This document shows positions 26,484 to 35,616 of a stretch of 35,963 bases of DNA, piece after piece. The notes under the pieces are model-generated. The model did no database searches and was not told the origin of the DNA. It was given only the letters and a program-made list of their open reading frames with translations. Origin of the DNA: Burkholderiales bacterium (GTDB lineage Bacteria; Pseudomonadota; Gammaproteobacteria; Burkholderiales; Burkholderiaceae_C); contig CANBSV010000017.1 of the NCBI GenBank assembly GCA_947372225.1, positions 1 to 35,963 of the forward strand. Direction: 5' to 3'. A program made the position numbers and the translations under genes. The stretch's first letter is position 1, and the number at the start of each line of letters is the position of its first letter.

Positions 26484-26875
26484 TCTACGGCATCGGCACT
26501 GACATCTGCGACCTGCGCCGCATCGCCGCCACGCTTGAACGGCGCGGCGAGCGCTTTGCCGAAAAGGTGCTCGGCCCGCAGGAGATGGCGGTCTTTCGGG
26601 CGCGGCGTGCGCGTGTCGAAGCCCGGGGTGTCAGTTATCTGGGCACGCGCTTTTCGGCCAAGGAAGCCTTCTCCAAGGCGATCGGTCTGGGCTTGCACAC
26701 GCCCATGGCCTGGCGCGACTGCGAAATCCTCAACCTGCCCAGCGGCCAGCCGCACATCTGCCTGCACGGCGCGCTGGCCGTGTGGTTCGATGAGCGCCGG
26801 CTGCGCGCGCAGGTGAGCCTCACCGACGAAACCGACTACGCCACCAGCTTCGTGGTGGTTGAAAGCCTGCCATGA
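26480..26875 (+). CDS. acpS: Holo-[acyl-carrier-protein] synthase
   Basis: A 131-residue transferase that attaches 4'-phosphopantetheine from CoA to Ser37 of ACP. The N-terminal metal-site motif G-I-G-T-D-I-C-D is at 4-11 (Asp8). The second motif is R-F-S-A-K-E-A-F-S-K-A-I-G, with the conserved Glu and Lys. Length and motifs are normal. The start is a GTG overlapping the pdxJ stop by 4 nt, and its own stop overlaps nagZ in ATGA. Confidence 0.96.
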   Translation: MIYGIGTDICDLRRIAATLERRGERFAEKVLGPQEMAVFRARRARVEARGVSYLGTRFSAKEAFSKAIGLGLHTPMAWRDCEILNLPSGQPHICLHGALAVWFDERRLRAQVSLTDETDYATSFVVVESLP

Positions 26876-27987
26876 CAAAAACCACATCGACCGCCGCTCG
26901 CAAGCGTGCCAAACCGGCGGCACCCGTTGCCAGCTTGCACGCCCCGGTGGTGCTCGACATCGAAGGCCTCGGCCTCAACGCGGCCGACCGGCGCCGGCTG
27001 CGGCATCCACTGACTGGCGGGCTGATCCTGTTCGCGCGCAACTGGCAAGACCGCCACCAGCTCACCGAACTCACTGCCGACATCAAGTCGATCCGGCCCG
27101 ACGTTCTGGTGTGCGTCGATCATGAAGGCGGGCGGGTGCAGCGCTTTCGCACCGATGGATTCACCCATCTGCCGCCCATGCGCCGGCTGGGCGAGCAGTG
27201 GATGAAAGATCCGCTGGGTGCCACCGACGCTGCCACCGCGAGCGGCTTCGTGCTGGCCAGCGAGCTGCGCGCGTGTGGCGTGGACATGAGCTTCACGCCC
27301 GTGCTCGACCTCGACTTCGGCGCCAGCAGCGTGATCGGCGACCGCGCGTTTCACCGCGACGCGCGGGTTGTCACGATGCTCGCCAAGAGTCTGATGCACG
27401 GCTTGCTGCGCGCGGGCATGGCCAACTGCGGCAAGCATTTCCCCGGGCATGGTTTCGTGAAGGCCGATAGCCACCTCGAGATCCCGATCGACAAGCGCTC
27501 GCTCAAGGCGATCCTGGCCGACGATGCGCGGCCGTATGAGTGGCTGAGCACCAGCTTGTCCAGCGTGATGCCCGCGCACGTGGTGTACCCGAAGGTCGAT
27601 GCCCATCCGGCGGGCTTTTCGCCACGCTGGCTGAAAGACATCTTGCGGCTGCAACTGGGCTTCACCGGTGCGGTGTTCAGCGACGACCTGAGCATGGCTG
27701 GCGCCCGCCGCATCGCCGGTGTCGAGGTCAGCTACACCGATGCGGCCGAAGTTGCGCTCAACGCAGGCTGCGATCTGGTGCTGCTGTGCAACCAGTCCGG
27801 CGATGGTGGTGCCGCGGTCGATGGATTGCTCGACGGCCTGCTCGCCTCGCAGGCGCTCGGCCGCTGGCACGCCGACGGGGACAGCGAGCTGCGCCGAGTG
27901 GCCCTGCTGCCGCAAACGCAGCCCCTGACCTGGGATCAGCTGATGCACGACTCCGCCTACCAGCGCGCGCTCGAGCGGCTGCCCTGA
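26872..27987 (+). CDS. nagZ: Beta-N-acetylhexosaminidase NagZ
   Basis: A 371-residue family 3 glycoside hydrolase. It removes GlcNAc from muropeptides in the cytoplasm during cell-wall recycling and so affects AmpC induction in some species. The motifs V-D-H-E-G-G-R-V-Q-R-F, G-K-H-F-P-G-H-G with a following D-S-H, and F-S-D-D-L-S-M-A-G-A (with the nucleophilic Asp) are all present. A basic, Ala/Thr-rich extension of about 22 residues precedes the catalytic fold. It is the last gene of the lepA-to-nagZ series and is closed by a strong hairpin. Confidence 0.95.
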   Translation: MTKTTSTAARKRAKPAAPVASLHAPVVLDIEGLGLNAADRRRLRHPLTGGLILFARNWQDRHQLTELTADIKSIRPDVLVCVDHEGGRVQRFRTDGFTHLPPMRRLGEQWMKDPLGATDAATASGFVLASELRACGVDMSFTPVLDLDFGASSVIGDRAFHRDARVVTMLAKSLMHGLLRAGMANCGKHFPGHGFVKADSHLEIPIDKRSLKAILADDARPYEWLSTSLSSVMPAHVVYPKVDAHPAGFSPRWLKDILRLQLGFTGAVFSDDLSMAGARRIAGVEVSYTDAAEVALNAGCDLVLLCNQSGDGGAAVDGLLDGLLASQALGRWHADGDSELRRVALLPQTQPLTWDQLMHDSAYQRALERLP

Positions 27988-28022
27988 GCGAGCAGCGCGT
28001 CTCCCCCCGGCGGGCACGATGA

Positions 28023-28050
28023 AAAACGGCGCACCGAGGTGCGCCGTTTT
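28023..28050. terminator. Bidirectional intrinsic terminator between nagZ and rne
   Basis: AAAACGGCGCACC at 28023-28035 is complementary to GGTGCGCCGTTTT at 28038-28050, forming about 12 pairs with a CGAG tetraloop. T residues follow on the + strand, and the A run supplies them on the - strand. It serves the convergent ends of nagZ and rne. Confidence 0.88.
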
Positions 28051-28087
28051 CGTTGTCGAGCCGGTCGTTCGGCTCAGAGGGTCAGAC

Positions 28088-31000
28088 TCAGGCGGACGGT
28101 TTGTCTGCCTCGAACGGCAGGGTCACCTGAGACAGGTCCTTGCGCGTTTCAACCATCACCAGCGGACTGTTGTCGACCGGTGCGGTCGGCTTGATCACGC
28201 GTGGCACGTGCTCTGGCTTGGGCTCGTTGGCCATGGCTTCTTGCGCCGCGCGGATCTTGTCGGCGTCGGAGTTCACCCACTGCAGACCCGCTGTTTCGGC
28301 CACCGCCACCAAGGCGTCGGTTTGTAGAACGAACGGTGCAACGGCTGCGACCATTGGTGCAGCCACCACAGCGGGTGCCGCCACTGGCGCGGGCGCCTCG
28401 ATGGCAACCGGTGGAACCACAGCCACGGGCGCTGTTTCCACGGCCACCGGCGGTTCCGCCACCACAGCGGCAGGTGCTGCCACCACATCAACCACCGGGG
28501 CCTCAGCCAAGGGTGCAGTCACCGCAGTGGTTTCCACGACTTCAGCGGCCACGATGGAGGTGACCGGCCGCACGGCCGGTGCCGCTTCGGCCGTATCGCT
28601 CAGGGGTGCAGCGCTCTGTGCGGCGGTGTCCACAGTGGACTCGCCATCGGTGCGAGGCTCGCCACGCTCGCCCCGACCGCGTCCGCCACGGCTGCGGCGG
28701 CGCCCATCGCGCTCACCACCTTCAGCAACTTCCGGTGACGGTGCGGCTTGCATGGTGACGCCGTCTTCGCTGGTGATGGGCAGGTCGTTGGCGTGTTCGC
28801 CCTCACCATCGGCTGGACGGTCGGCGTTGCGGTCACGCCCACCACGTCCACCACGACGGCGGCGTCGGCCGCCTTCACGCACTTCGCCGCCTTCAGCCGC
28901 TTCTGCGCCTTCGGCCGCGGGGGCCAGCAGGTTGCCTTCGGCATCGAGTTCGGCAGCAGGCAGGCCGTTTTCTTCGGTCACCGCCTCAGCGCTGGGGCCG
29001 CTTCGGGCATCGCGTTCCGCACGGTCGCCACGACCGCGGCCACCGCGGCCGCCGCGCGAGCGGCGGTTCTCGTCGGCGCCTTCGGTACCGGCTTCGCTGC
29101 GTGGCTCGGTGCGGGCAGGGCGGTCGTCACGGGCGATGCCCGTGTCGGCTGCGGCCATCTCGTCGGTGCGTTCGGTGCGCGGGCCGCGGCCCGGGCGGCC
29201 GTCACGTCGTTCGCCGCCGCGGCCTTCGGGACGCGCTTCACCAGTGCGCTCGGGCTTCTTGCCATCGCGACCATCGCGACCGCCCCGGCCACCACGACCG
29301 CCGCGACCGTTGCGGTCACCGCGGCCGGTGTCGGCTGCAGGCGCCGTCGATCCGCCGTTCGTTGACGGTGCAGCCGCCGGCGCTGCTGCAGGCGTGCTGC
29401 CCGAGAACAGGCGTCCCAGCCAGCCGAAAAAGCCACCCGATGCAGCGGGTACGGCCACCGGAGCGGCCACGGCCACAGGCACCGGAGCGGGTTTGGGCGC
29501 CGGTGCCGGCGCAGGCGTCTCAGGCAGCACGCCCTTGACCACGGGTTCCTGCTTGGGCGCGGTCTTTTCGCGGCGGGTGACCCCGGTTTCCTCGGAGGCC
29601 TCTTCGATCATCGTGTAGCTGGCTTGCAGGTTTTCCAGCCGTGGATCGTCGTGGCGCAAACGTTCGAGCCGGTAGTTCGGGGTGTCGAGGTTCTTGTTGG
29701 GCACCAGCAGCACGGTCACGCGCTGCTTGAGTTCGATCTTGGTGATTTCGGTGCGCTTTTCGTTGAGCAGGAAGCTGGTCACTTCCACCGGCACTTGCAC
29801 GTGCACGGCGGCGGTGTTTTCCTTCATCGACTCTTCCTGGACCATGCGCAGGATCTGCAGCGCGCTGGATTCGGTGTCGCGGATGTGGCCGGTGCCGTTG
29901 CAGCGCGGGCAGGTGATGTGGCTGCCTTCGCTGAGCGCCGGGCGCAGGCGCTGACGGCTGAGTTCGAGCAGACCGAACTTGCTGATCGCGCTGACCTGCA
30001 CGCGGGCACGGTCGGGACGCAGCGCCTCGCGCAGCCGGGTTTCGACCTCGCGGCGGTTCTTCGACTCGTCCATGTCGATGAAGTCGACCACGATCAGGCC
30101 GCCCAGATCGCGCAAGCGCATCTGGCGGGCGATTTCATCGGCTGCTTCGAGGTTGGTACGGGTGGCGGTTTCTTCGATGTCGCTGCCGCGGGTGGAGCGT
30201 GCGGAGTTGACGTCCACCGACACCAGCGCTTCGGTGTGGTCGATCACGATCGCGCCGCCCGAAGGCAGGTTGACCGTGCGCGAGAACGCCGTTTCGATCT
30301 GGTGCTCGATCTGGAAGCGGCTGAACAGCGGCGCGTCATCGCGGTAGCGCTTGACCTTCGGTGCCATCTCCGGCATCACGTGGGCCATGAACTGCTGGGC
30401 CTGCTCGTAGATGTCGTCCGTGTCGATGAGGATTTCACCGACGTCGGCGGTGAAGTAGTCGCGGATTGCACGGATCACCAGCGACGATTCCTGATAGATC
30501 AGGAACGCGCCCTTGCCCGCCTTGGAAGCGCCGTCGATGGCGTCCCACAGCTTGAGCATGTAGTTCAGGTCCCACTGCAGCTCGGGCGCGGTGCGTCCGA
30601 TGCCGGCGGTGCGGGCGATCAGGCTCATGCCCTTGGGGTACTCAAGCTGGTCGAGGTTTTCCTTGAGCTCTTCACGGTCCTCGCCCTCGACACGCCGGCT
30701 GACGCCGCCGCCGCGAGGGTTGTTGGGCATGAGCACCAGGTAGCGGCCGGCGAGGCTGACCATGGTCGTCAGGGCGGCGCCCTTGTTGCCGCGTTCTTCC
30801 TTGTCAACTTGCACCAGCAGCGAGTCGCCTTCGCGGATGGCGTCCTGGATGCGCGCGGTGCGCACGTCAACGCCTTCACGGAAGTAGTTGCGCGAGATTT
30901 CCTTGAACGGCAGGAAGCCGTGGCGGTCCTCGCCGTAGTCGACAAAGCAGGCTTCGAGCGAGGGCTCGACGCGGGTGACTACCGCTTTGTAGATGTTGCC

Positions 31001-31114
31001 TTTGCGCTGTTCGCGCCCTTCGATCTCAGTCTCGAAATCGAGAAGTTTTTGGCCATCGACGATGGCCAGGCGACGCTCTTCGGGCTGCGTCGCATTGATC
31101 AACATGCGTTTCAT
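28088..31114 (-). CDS. rne: Ribonuclease E
   Basis: A 1008-residue endoribonuclease, the core of RNA decay and rRNA/tRNA processing. The N-terminus M-K-R-M-L-I-N-A-T-Q is standard. An S1 domain follows (residues ~35-120, G-N-I-Y-K-A-V-V and G-F-L-P-F-K-E-I). The catalytic aspartates are Asp301 (S-V-D-V-N-S) and Asp344 (V-V-D-F-I-D-M). The Zn-link cysteines are Cys402 and Cys405 (C-P-R-C-N-G-T-G). From about residue 515 the protein is low complexity: Pro/Ala linkers, several Arg/Gly-rich RNA-binding patches, then Ala/Val/Pro repeats. Length and tail mark it as RNase E rather than RNase G. It follows a 654-nt gene-free stretch. Confidence 0.96.
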   Translation of the reverse strand: MKRMLINATQPEERRLAIVDGQKLLDFETEIEGREQRKGNIYKAVVTRVEPSLEACFVDYGEDRHGFLPFKEISRNYFREGVDVRTARIQDAIREGDSLLVQVDKEERGNKGAALTTMVSLAGRYLVLMPNNPRGGGVSRRVEGEDREELKENLDQLEYPKGMSLIARTAGIGRTAPELQWDLNYMLKLWDAIDGASKAGKGAFLIYQESSLVIRAIRDYFTADVGEILIDTDDIYEQAQQFMAHVMPEMAPKVKRYRDDAPLFSRFQIEHQIETAFSRTVNLPSGGAIVIDHTEALVSVDVNSARSTRGSDIEETATRTNLEAADEIARQMRLRDLGGLIVVDFIDMDESKNRREVETRLREALRPDRARVQVSAISKFGLLELSRQRLRPALSEGSHITCPRCNGTGHIRDTESSALQILRMVQEESMKENTAAVHVQVPVEVTSFLLNEKRTEITKIELKQRVTVLLVPNKNLDTPNYRLERLRHDDPRLENLQASYTMIEEASEETGVTRREKTAPKQEPVVKGVLPETPAPAPAPKPAPVPVAVAAPVAVPAASGGFFGWLGRLFSGSTPAAAPAAAPSTNGGSTAPAADTGRGDRNGRGGRGGRGGRDGRDGKKPERTGEARPEGRGGERRDGRPGRGPRTERTDEMAAADTGIARDDRPARTEPRSEAGTEGADENRRSRGGRGGRGRGDRAERDARSGPSAEAVTEENGLPAAELDAEGNLLAPAAEGAEAAEGGEVREGGRRRRRGGRGGRDRNADRPADGEGEHANDLPITSEDGVTMQAAPSPEVAEGGERDGRRRSRGGRGRGERGEPRTDGESTVDTAAQSAAPLSDTAEAAPAVRPVTSIVAAEVVETTAVTAPLAEAPVVDVVAAPAAVVAEPPVAVETAPVAVVPPVAIEAPAPVAAPAVVAAPMVAAVAPFVLQTDALVAVAETAGLQWVNSDADKIRAAQEAMANEPKPEHVPRVIKPTAPVDNSPLVMVETRKDLSQVTLPFEADKPSA

Positions 31115-31768
31115 GTGTGCTCCTGTACCGCGACCGGTGGGTCGGCGGATCCGTCAACATGCCGACACCGTGCAACGGTGTCAGCTCATCGATGCACGAG
31201 AAGTGCCGGTGGAGCCCAAAAGGAATCGCCCTGGACTGCACCTGCCCGACCGTGACGGTCGGCGGCGCAGCGTTGGCGCTTGCGTGGTCGTGGTGGCGGC
31301 GGAGCCCAAGGCCTTGGCGCTGGCCCCAGCACCGCGAGGGTGTGAGGGCTGGCCGGGCCGGGCGAGTGTCTACGGGCAACATCCCGGTCGCGCGGCTGAG
31401 ACGACGGCCGACGGTCGCACAAGGCACCGTGGTGGTCTGACTCAGATGGAGCGAGGGGGGTGTGGAAGACGACATCCGCGTGGTCACTGGACGCGGGCAA
31501 CAGCTGAGGCGCAGACGACCGTAAAGCGGGACTGCTGCACCGGTCTGTCACCGGAAAACCTTGGTTGAATCCGAAGTGGAACTTCGGGGGCTCGATTGAC
31601 GATTTCTCTGCCGCCATCAACCGTGGGCTGCCGGGACTCTTGGGGTCGGGGCCCGCCGCACGCTGAGAGCGTTGCATCACCTGGGGGCCGAAACTTGCGC
31701 TGCGGCCATCACGTCTCGCTGCAAGTGCGCGAGTAAACTCAAGAAAATCAAATACTTACAGCGCAAAC
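31115..31768 (-). other. Gene-free stretch upstream of rne: probable structured 5' leader and divergent promoters
   Basis: No supported gene lies in these 654 nt. Several clean hairpins are present: GACACCG/CGGTGTC at 31164-31182 (five-base loop), CCGACC/GGTCGG at 31246-31262, and CCGAAG/CTTCGG at 31571-31587. A palindrome CCAAGGCCTTGG lies near 31306-31317. In E. coli the rne message has a long leader whose hairpins let RNase E control its own level. A similar role here is inference. The AT-richest part, about 31735-31790, probably holds the rluC promoter and perhaps that of rne. Confidence 0.45.
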
Positions 31769-31786
31769 GTGGTGCAACCGATTATA
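31756..31786 (+). promoter_or_regulatory. Possible rluC promoter
   Basis: TTACAG at 31756-31761 and GATTAT at 31780-31785 are 18 nt apart in a locally AT-rich stretch. If this promoter is real, transcription starts near 31792. The GTG at 31769 could then not be used, and rluC would begin at a GTG near 31862. The two readings compete. Confidence 0.3.
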
Positions 31787-32842
31787 GGGGCCAAAAGGCC
31801 CCGGACGACCACGACGACGAGCCCGCCAGCCGCAAAATCCGCCCCTGCGGCCGTCCTCAGGGTGAGTGTGGATGAAGGCTCCGAAGGCCAGCGGCTCGAC
31901 AACTTCCTGATCCGGCTGCTCAAGGGCGTGCCCAAGACGCACGTCTACCGTGTGATCCGCTCGGGCGAGGTGCGCGTGAACAAGGGCCGGGCCTCGGCCG
32001 ACACCCGGCTGGCACTCGGTGACGAGGTGCGCGTGCCGCCGGTGCGCACCGCGCCGAGCGCGGCCGAGCGCGGCGAGGCCCCGGCGCCGGCACGCGAGTT
32101 TCCGGTGGTGTTCGAAGACGAGCACCTGATCGCCATCGACAAGCCGGCCGGTGTGGCGGTGCACGGCGGCAGCGGCGTGAGCTTCGGGGTGATCGAGCAA
32201 CTGCGCCAGGCGCGGCCGGGTGCCAAGTTTCTCGAACTCGTGCACCGGCTCGACAAGGAAACCTCGGGGCTGCTGCTGATCGCCAAGAAGCGCTCGGCGC
32301 TGCTCGCGATGCAGGATCAGTTTCGCCAGCACACCGGCCAAAAGACCATCGCCAAGACCTACAGCGCCTTGGTGCTGGGTCGTTGGCCGGCGTCCAAGAA
32401 GGTCATCGACGTGGCGCTGCACAAGTACCTGTCGGCCGACGGCGAGCGCCGCGTGCGTGCGGTCGATGCCGACGACGTCGATGGCCGGCGCTCGATCACG
32501 CTGGTGCGGGTGCTGAAGTCGTTTGCGGGCTACAGCTTGCTCGACGTCACCATCAAGACCGGACGCACCCACCAGATCCGTGTGCATCTGCTGCACGAGG
32601 GTCACGCGATCGCAGGTGACGACAAGTACGGTGATTTTCCGGCCAACCGGGCACTGGCCCGAGGCGAGGCGGTGCCGGGAGCGCGGTTTGATCGCATGTT
32701 TCTGCACGCCCGGCGGCTGCAGTTCCAGCACCCTGTGAGCGGTGAGGTCATCGAGCTGCTCGCGCCGCTGCCGCCAGAATGTCTGGCCTTGCTGCATCAA
32801 CTGAATAGAGCTTCCGTCGAGCCCGACGCCATGCCGACATGA
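31769..32842 (+). CDS. rluC: 23S rRNA pseudouridine synthase RluC
   Basis: A pseudouridine synthase of the RluC/RluD family; RluC modifies 23S rRNA positions 955, 2504 and 2580 in E. coli. An S4 RNA-binding domain (Q-R-L-D-N-F-L-I-R-L-L-K-G-V-P-K) comes first. The catalytic Asp162 lies in H-R-L-D-K-E-T-S-G, and G-R-T-H-Q-I-R-V-H-L and F-L-H-A-R-R-L follow. The K-G-V-P-K-T-H-V-Y-R and E-V-R-V-N-K-G-R match RluC. The start is uncertain: GTG 31769 gives 357 residues with a Thr/Pro/Ala-rich leader of ~30 residues, while GTG 31862 would remove it. It is divergent from rne, as in E. coli. Confidence 0.93.
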   Translation: MVQPIIGAKRPRTTTTTSPPAAKSAPAAVLRVSVDEGSEGQRLDNFLIRLLKGVPKTHVYRVIRSGEVRVNKGRASADTRLALGDEVRVPPVRTAPSAAERGEAPAPAREFPVVFEDEHLIAIDKPAGVAVHGGSGVSFGVIEQLRQARPGAKFLELVHRLDKETSGLLLIAKKRSALLAMQDQFRQHTGQKTIAKTYSALVLGRWPASKKVIDVALHKYLSADGERRVRAVDADDVDGRRSITLVRVLKSFAGYSLLDVTIKTGRTHQIRVHLLHEGHAIAGDDKYGDFPANRALARGEAVPGARFDRMFLHARRLQFQHPVSGEVIELLAPLPPECLALLHQLNRASVEPDAMPT

Positions 32843-33501
32843 CCCGAGCCACCAATTTCGACCTGATCGTCTTCGACTGGGACGGCACGTTGTTCGATTC
32901 GACCGCGCTGATCGCGCGCTGCATCCAGGCGGCCTGCGCCGATCTGGATCAGACCGTGCCCAGCCTGCGCGACGCCAGCTACGTCATCGGCATGGGCCTG
33001 GCCGAAGCGCTGCAGCACGCCGCACCGGCGCTGCCCGCGCACCGTTACCCGGAGCTGGCTGAGCGCTACCGCCATCACTATCTGGCGCGCAACGGCGAGT
33101 TGACCCTGTTCGACGGGGCGCTGCGTATGCTCACGTCCCTCAAGAGCCGCGGGTACCAACTGGGCGTGGCCACCGGCAAGTCGCGGCGCGGCCTCGACGA
33201 GGTGCTGCGCAGCGTGCAGTTGCGGGGCATGTTCGATGCCACCCGAACTGCGGACGAGACCCGCTCCAAGCCGCATCCACAGATGCTCGAGGAACTGATG
33301 GACGTGTTGGGCACGGTGCCCGAACGCACCTTGATGGTCGGTGACACCACACACGATCTGCAGTTGGCACTGAACGCCGGAACGCCTCGGGTGGGCGTGA
33401 GCTACGGTGCGCACGATCACGAGACCTTTGCCGAGCTCGAGCCGCTCTTCGTGGCGCACTCGGTGCCTGAACTCGACGCCTGGCTGGCTGAGCATGGCTG
33501 A
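32839..33501 (+). CDS. HAD-family hydrolase, phosphoglycolate phosphatase-like
   Basis: A 220-residue haloacid dehalogenase-type phosphatase. Motif I is F-D-W-D-G-T-L-F-D-S with Asp13 as nucleophile and Asp15 as acid/base. Motif II Ser/Thr lies in V-A-T-G-K-S. Motif III/IV lies around S-K-P-H-P and M-V-G-D-T-T-H-D-L. The cap region after motif I suggests subclass IA, like Gph. The natural substrate cannot be assigned. The ATG overlaps the rluC stop by 4 nt, and its 3' end overlaps the Rieske gene by 8 nt. Confidence 0.88.
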   Translation: MTRATNFDLIVFDWDGTLFDSTALIARCIQAACADLDQTVPSLRDASYVIGMGLAEALQHAAPALPAHRYPELAERYRHHYLARNGELTLFDGALRMLTSLKSRGYQLGVATGKSRRGLDEVLRSVQLRGMFDATRTADETRSKPHPQMLEELMDVLGTVPERTLMVGDTTHDLQLALNAGTPRVGVSYGAHDHETFAELEPLFVAHSVPELDAWLAEHG

Positions 33502-33877
33502 GCCGGTCTTCGAGCCTGTGCGCCTGTGCGCATCCGACGAACTCGTCGAGCGCGGTGATGCCGTGGTGTTCGACGTGATGCAGTGGCGCGACAAGACCAC
33601 CGCCTTCGTCATGCGCTTCGAGGGCGAGGTGGTCGCCTACTTGAACCGCTGCGTGCACGTCCCCACCGAGATGGATTGGCAGGAAGGCAAGTTCCTGGAC
33701 TCCGACCGCGAGTTCATCCTGTGCTCGATCCATGGTGCCAGTTACAACCCGCGTGACGGACGTTGCGCGGGCGGGCCATGCGGGCGCGGGCGGCTCACCG
33801 CGCTGCGTGTCGAGGAGCGTGATCAGCAGGTCTATTGGTATCCTTCCCCGGATACTCAACCCGCCCCCGTGACCTGA
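33494..33877 (+). CDS. Small Rieske [2Fe-2S] protein
   Basis: A 127-residue soluble protein consisting of little more than a Rieske domain. The cluster ligands are Cys53-x-His55 (N-R-C-V-H-V-P) and Cys77-x2-His80 (I-L-C-S-I-H-G-A). They are followed by the usual G-x-C-x2-G-P-C turn (Cys91, Cys96) and L-T-A-L-R-V. No reductase or oxygenase gene is nearby, so its electron partner is unknown. The ATG at 33494 overlaps the phosphatase stop by 8 nt; upstream in-frame starts lie within that gene. Confidence 0.9.
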   Translation: MAEPVFEPVRLCASDELVERGDAVVFDVMQWRDKTTAFVMRFEGEVVAYLNRCVHVPTEMDWQEGKFLDSDREFILCSIHGASYNPRDGRCAGGPCGRGRLTALRVEERDQQVYWYPSPDTQPAPVT

Positions 33878-33912
33878 GCGTTGCGCGGCCCTCGTGCCGA
33901 CGAAAGCCATTG

Positions 33913-34878
33913 ATGAGCCCCGAAAACGATCAGTCACCACGCCCTTCATCCGAGCGCAGCGGCTGGGACCGCGCCGCCGAGGAATTTGCCCGGGTCTATG
34001 CCCAGGATCGCCGCAGCGAGCGGCGCTGGCGCTTGGTCACCCGCGGCCTGTGGCTGTCGGCGCTGATCGGCGTGGCCTGGACGGCGTATGGCGATCACAT
34101 CCACCCCACACCGCCGAGCAGCCCCCACACCGCGCTGATCGAGGTGCGCGGCGAGATCGCGTCCGACACCGAAGCCAGCGCCGAAAACCTGCTGCCTGCG
34201 CTCAAGGATGCTTTCGAGGACGACGGGGCGCAAGCCGTGGTGTTGCGCATCAATTCGCCGGGCGGCAGCCCGGTGCAAGCCGGGATCGTCTATGACGAGA
34301 TCAAGCGCCTCAAGGAAATCCACCACAAGAAGGTCTACGCCGTGGTGGAGGAGGTGTGCGCGTCCGGCGCGTACTACATCGCCGTTGCGGCCGATGAGAT
34401 CTACACCGACAAGGCGAGTGTGGTGGGCTCGATCGGCGTGCTGATGGATGGCTTTGGCTTCACCGGTGCGATGGACAAGCTCGGCATCGAGCGGCGGCTG
34501 CTGACAGCCGGTACCAACAAGGGCATCGGCGATCCGTTTTCGCCGCTCAGCGAGCGTCAGCGCGCCTACCTGCAAGCCACGCTCGACCAGATTCACCAGC
34601 AGTTCATCGCGGTGGTCAAGGAAGGCCGTGGCGAGCGCCTGAAGGAAACACCCGACACCTTCACCGGCTTGTTCTGGAACGGCGAGGAAGCCATCAAGCT
34701 CGGTCTGGCCGATCACCTGGGCAGCCTGGATTACGTGGCCCGCGAGGTGGTCCACGCCGAAGACGTCATCGACTACACGCCGAAGGAAAACCTGGCCGAG
34801 CGATTCGCCAAGCGCTTTGGCGCGTCGATCGGTGCGGGCGCCGTGCGCGCGCTGCACAGCGTGGGCACGGTCCGCTGA
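33913..34878 (+). CDS. sppA: S49 family signal peptide peptidase, SppA-like (short form)
   Basis: A 321-residue membrane-bound serine protease that degrades left-over signal peptides. A cytoplasmic N-terminus of about 42 residues precedes one membrane helix (about 43-60, L-V-T-R-G-L-W-L-S-A-L-I-G). The family motif I-N-S-P-G-G-S-P is at 113-120. The Ser/Lys dyad is Ser151 (C-A-S-G-A-Y-Y) and Lys167 (T-D-K-A-S-V-V-G-S-I-G). The protein is the half-length form. The ATG at 33913 follows the Rieske gene by 35 nt; a frame from 33835 overlaps it and is rejected. Confidence 0.93.
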   Translation: MSPENDQSPRPSSERSGWDRAAEEFARVYAQDRRSERRWRLVTRGLWLSALIGVAWTAYGDHIHPTPPSSPHTALIEVRGEIASDTEASAENLLPALKDAFEDDGAQAVVLRINSPGGSPVQAGIVYDEIKRLKEIHHKKVYAVVEEVCASGAYYIAVAADEIYTDKASVVGSIGVLMDGFGFTGAMDKLGIERRLLTAGTNKGIGDPFSPLSERQRAYLQATLDQIHQQFIAVVKEGRGERLKETPDTFTGLFWNGEEAIKLGLADHLGSLDYVAREVVHAEDVIDYTPKENLAERFAKRFGASIGAGAVRALHSVGTVR

Positions 34879-34893
34879 CCGGCCGAGCCGGCC

Positions 34894-35559
<666 letters not shown>

Positions 35560-35616
35560 GGCGGCGTCCCGGGGCTGAAAGGTGGATCGTGTGTAGGGCT
35601 GAAAGTGCGGCTGCAA

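Noticed and set aside
28140..31255. Two long + strand frames (492 and 543 residues) opposite rne
   Set aside because: The first mirrors the low-complexity tail and the second the catalytic core. Neither shows a family, and rne is intact.
31578..31609. GGAACTT resembling a sigma-E -35 element
   Set aside because: The only TCT-like -10 lies about 20 nt away instead of 16-17, and the heptamer forms part of a hairpin. Probably chance.
31186..31680. 164-residue - strand frame in the rne upstream stretch, plus smaller + strand frames there
   Set aside because: No family resemblance, Pro/Ser/Arg-rich composition, no ribosome binding site, and several hairpins lie within it.
34879..34891. CCGGC/GCCGG hairpin between convergent sppA and ureG
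   Set aside because: Five pairs, three-base loop and no T-tract on either strand. Too weak to call a terminator.
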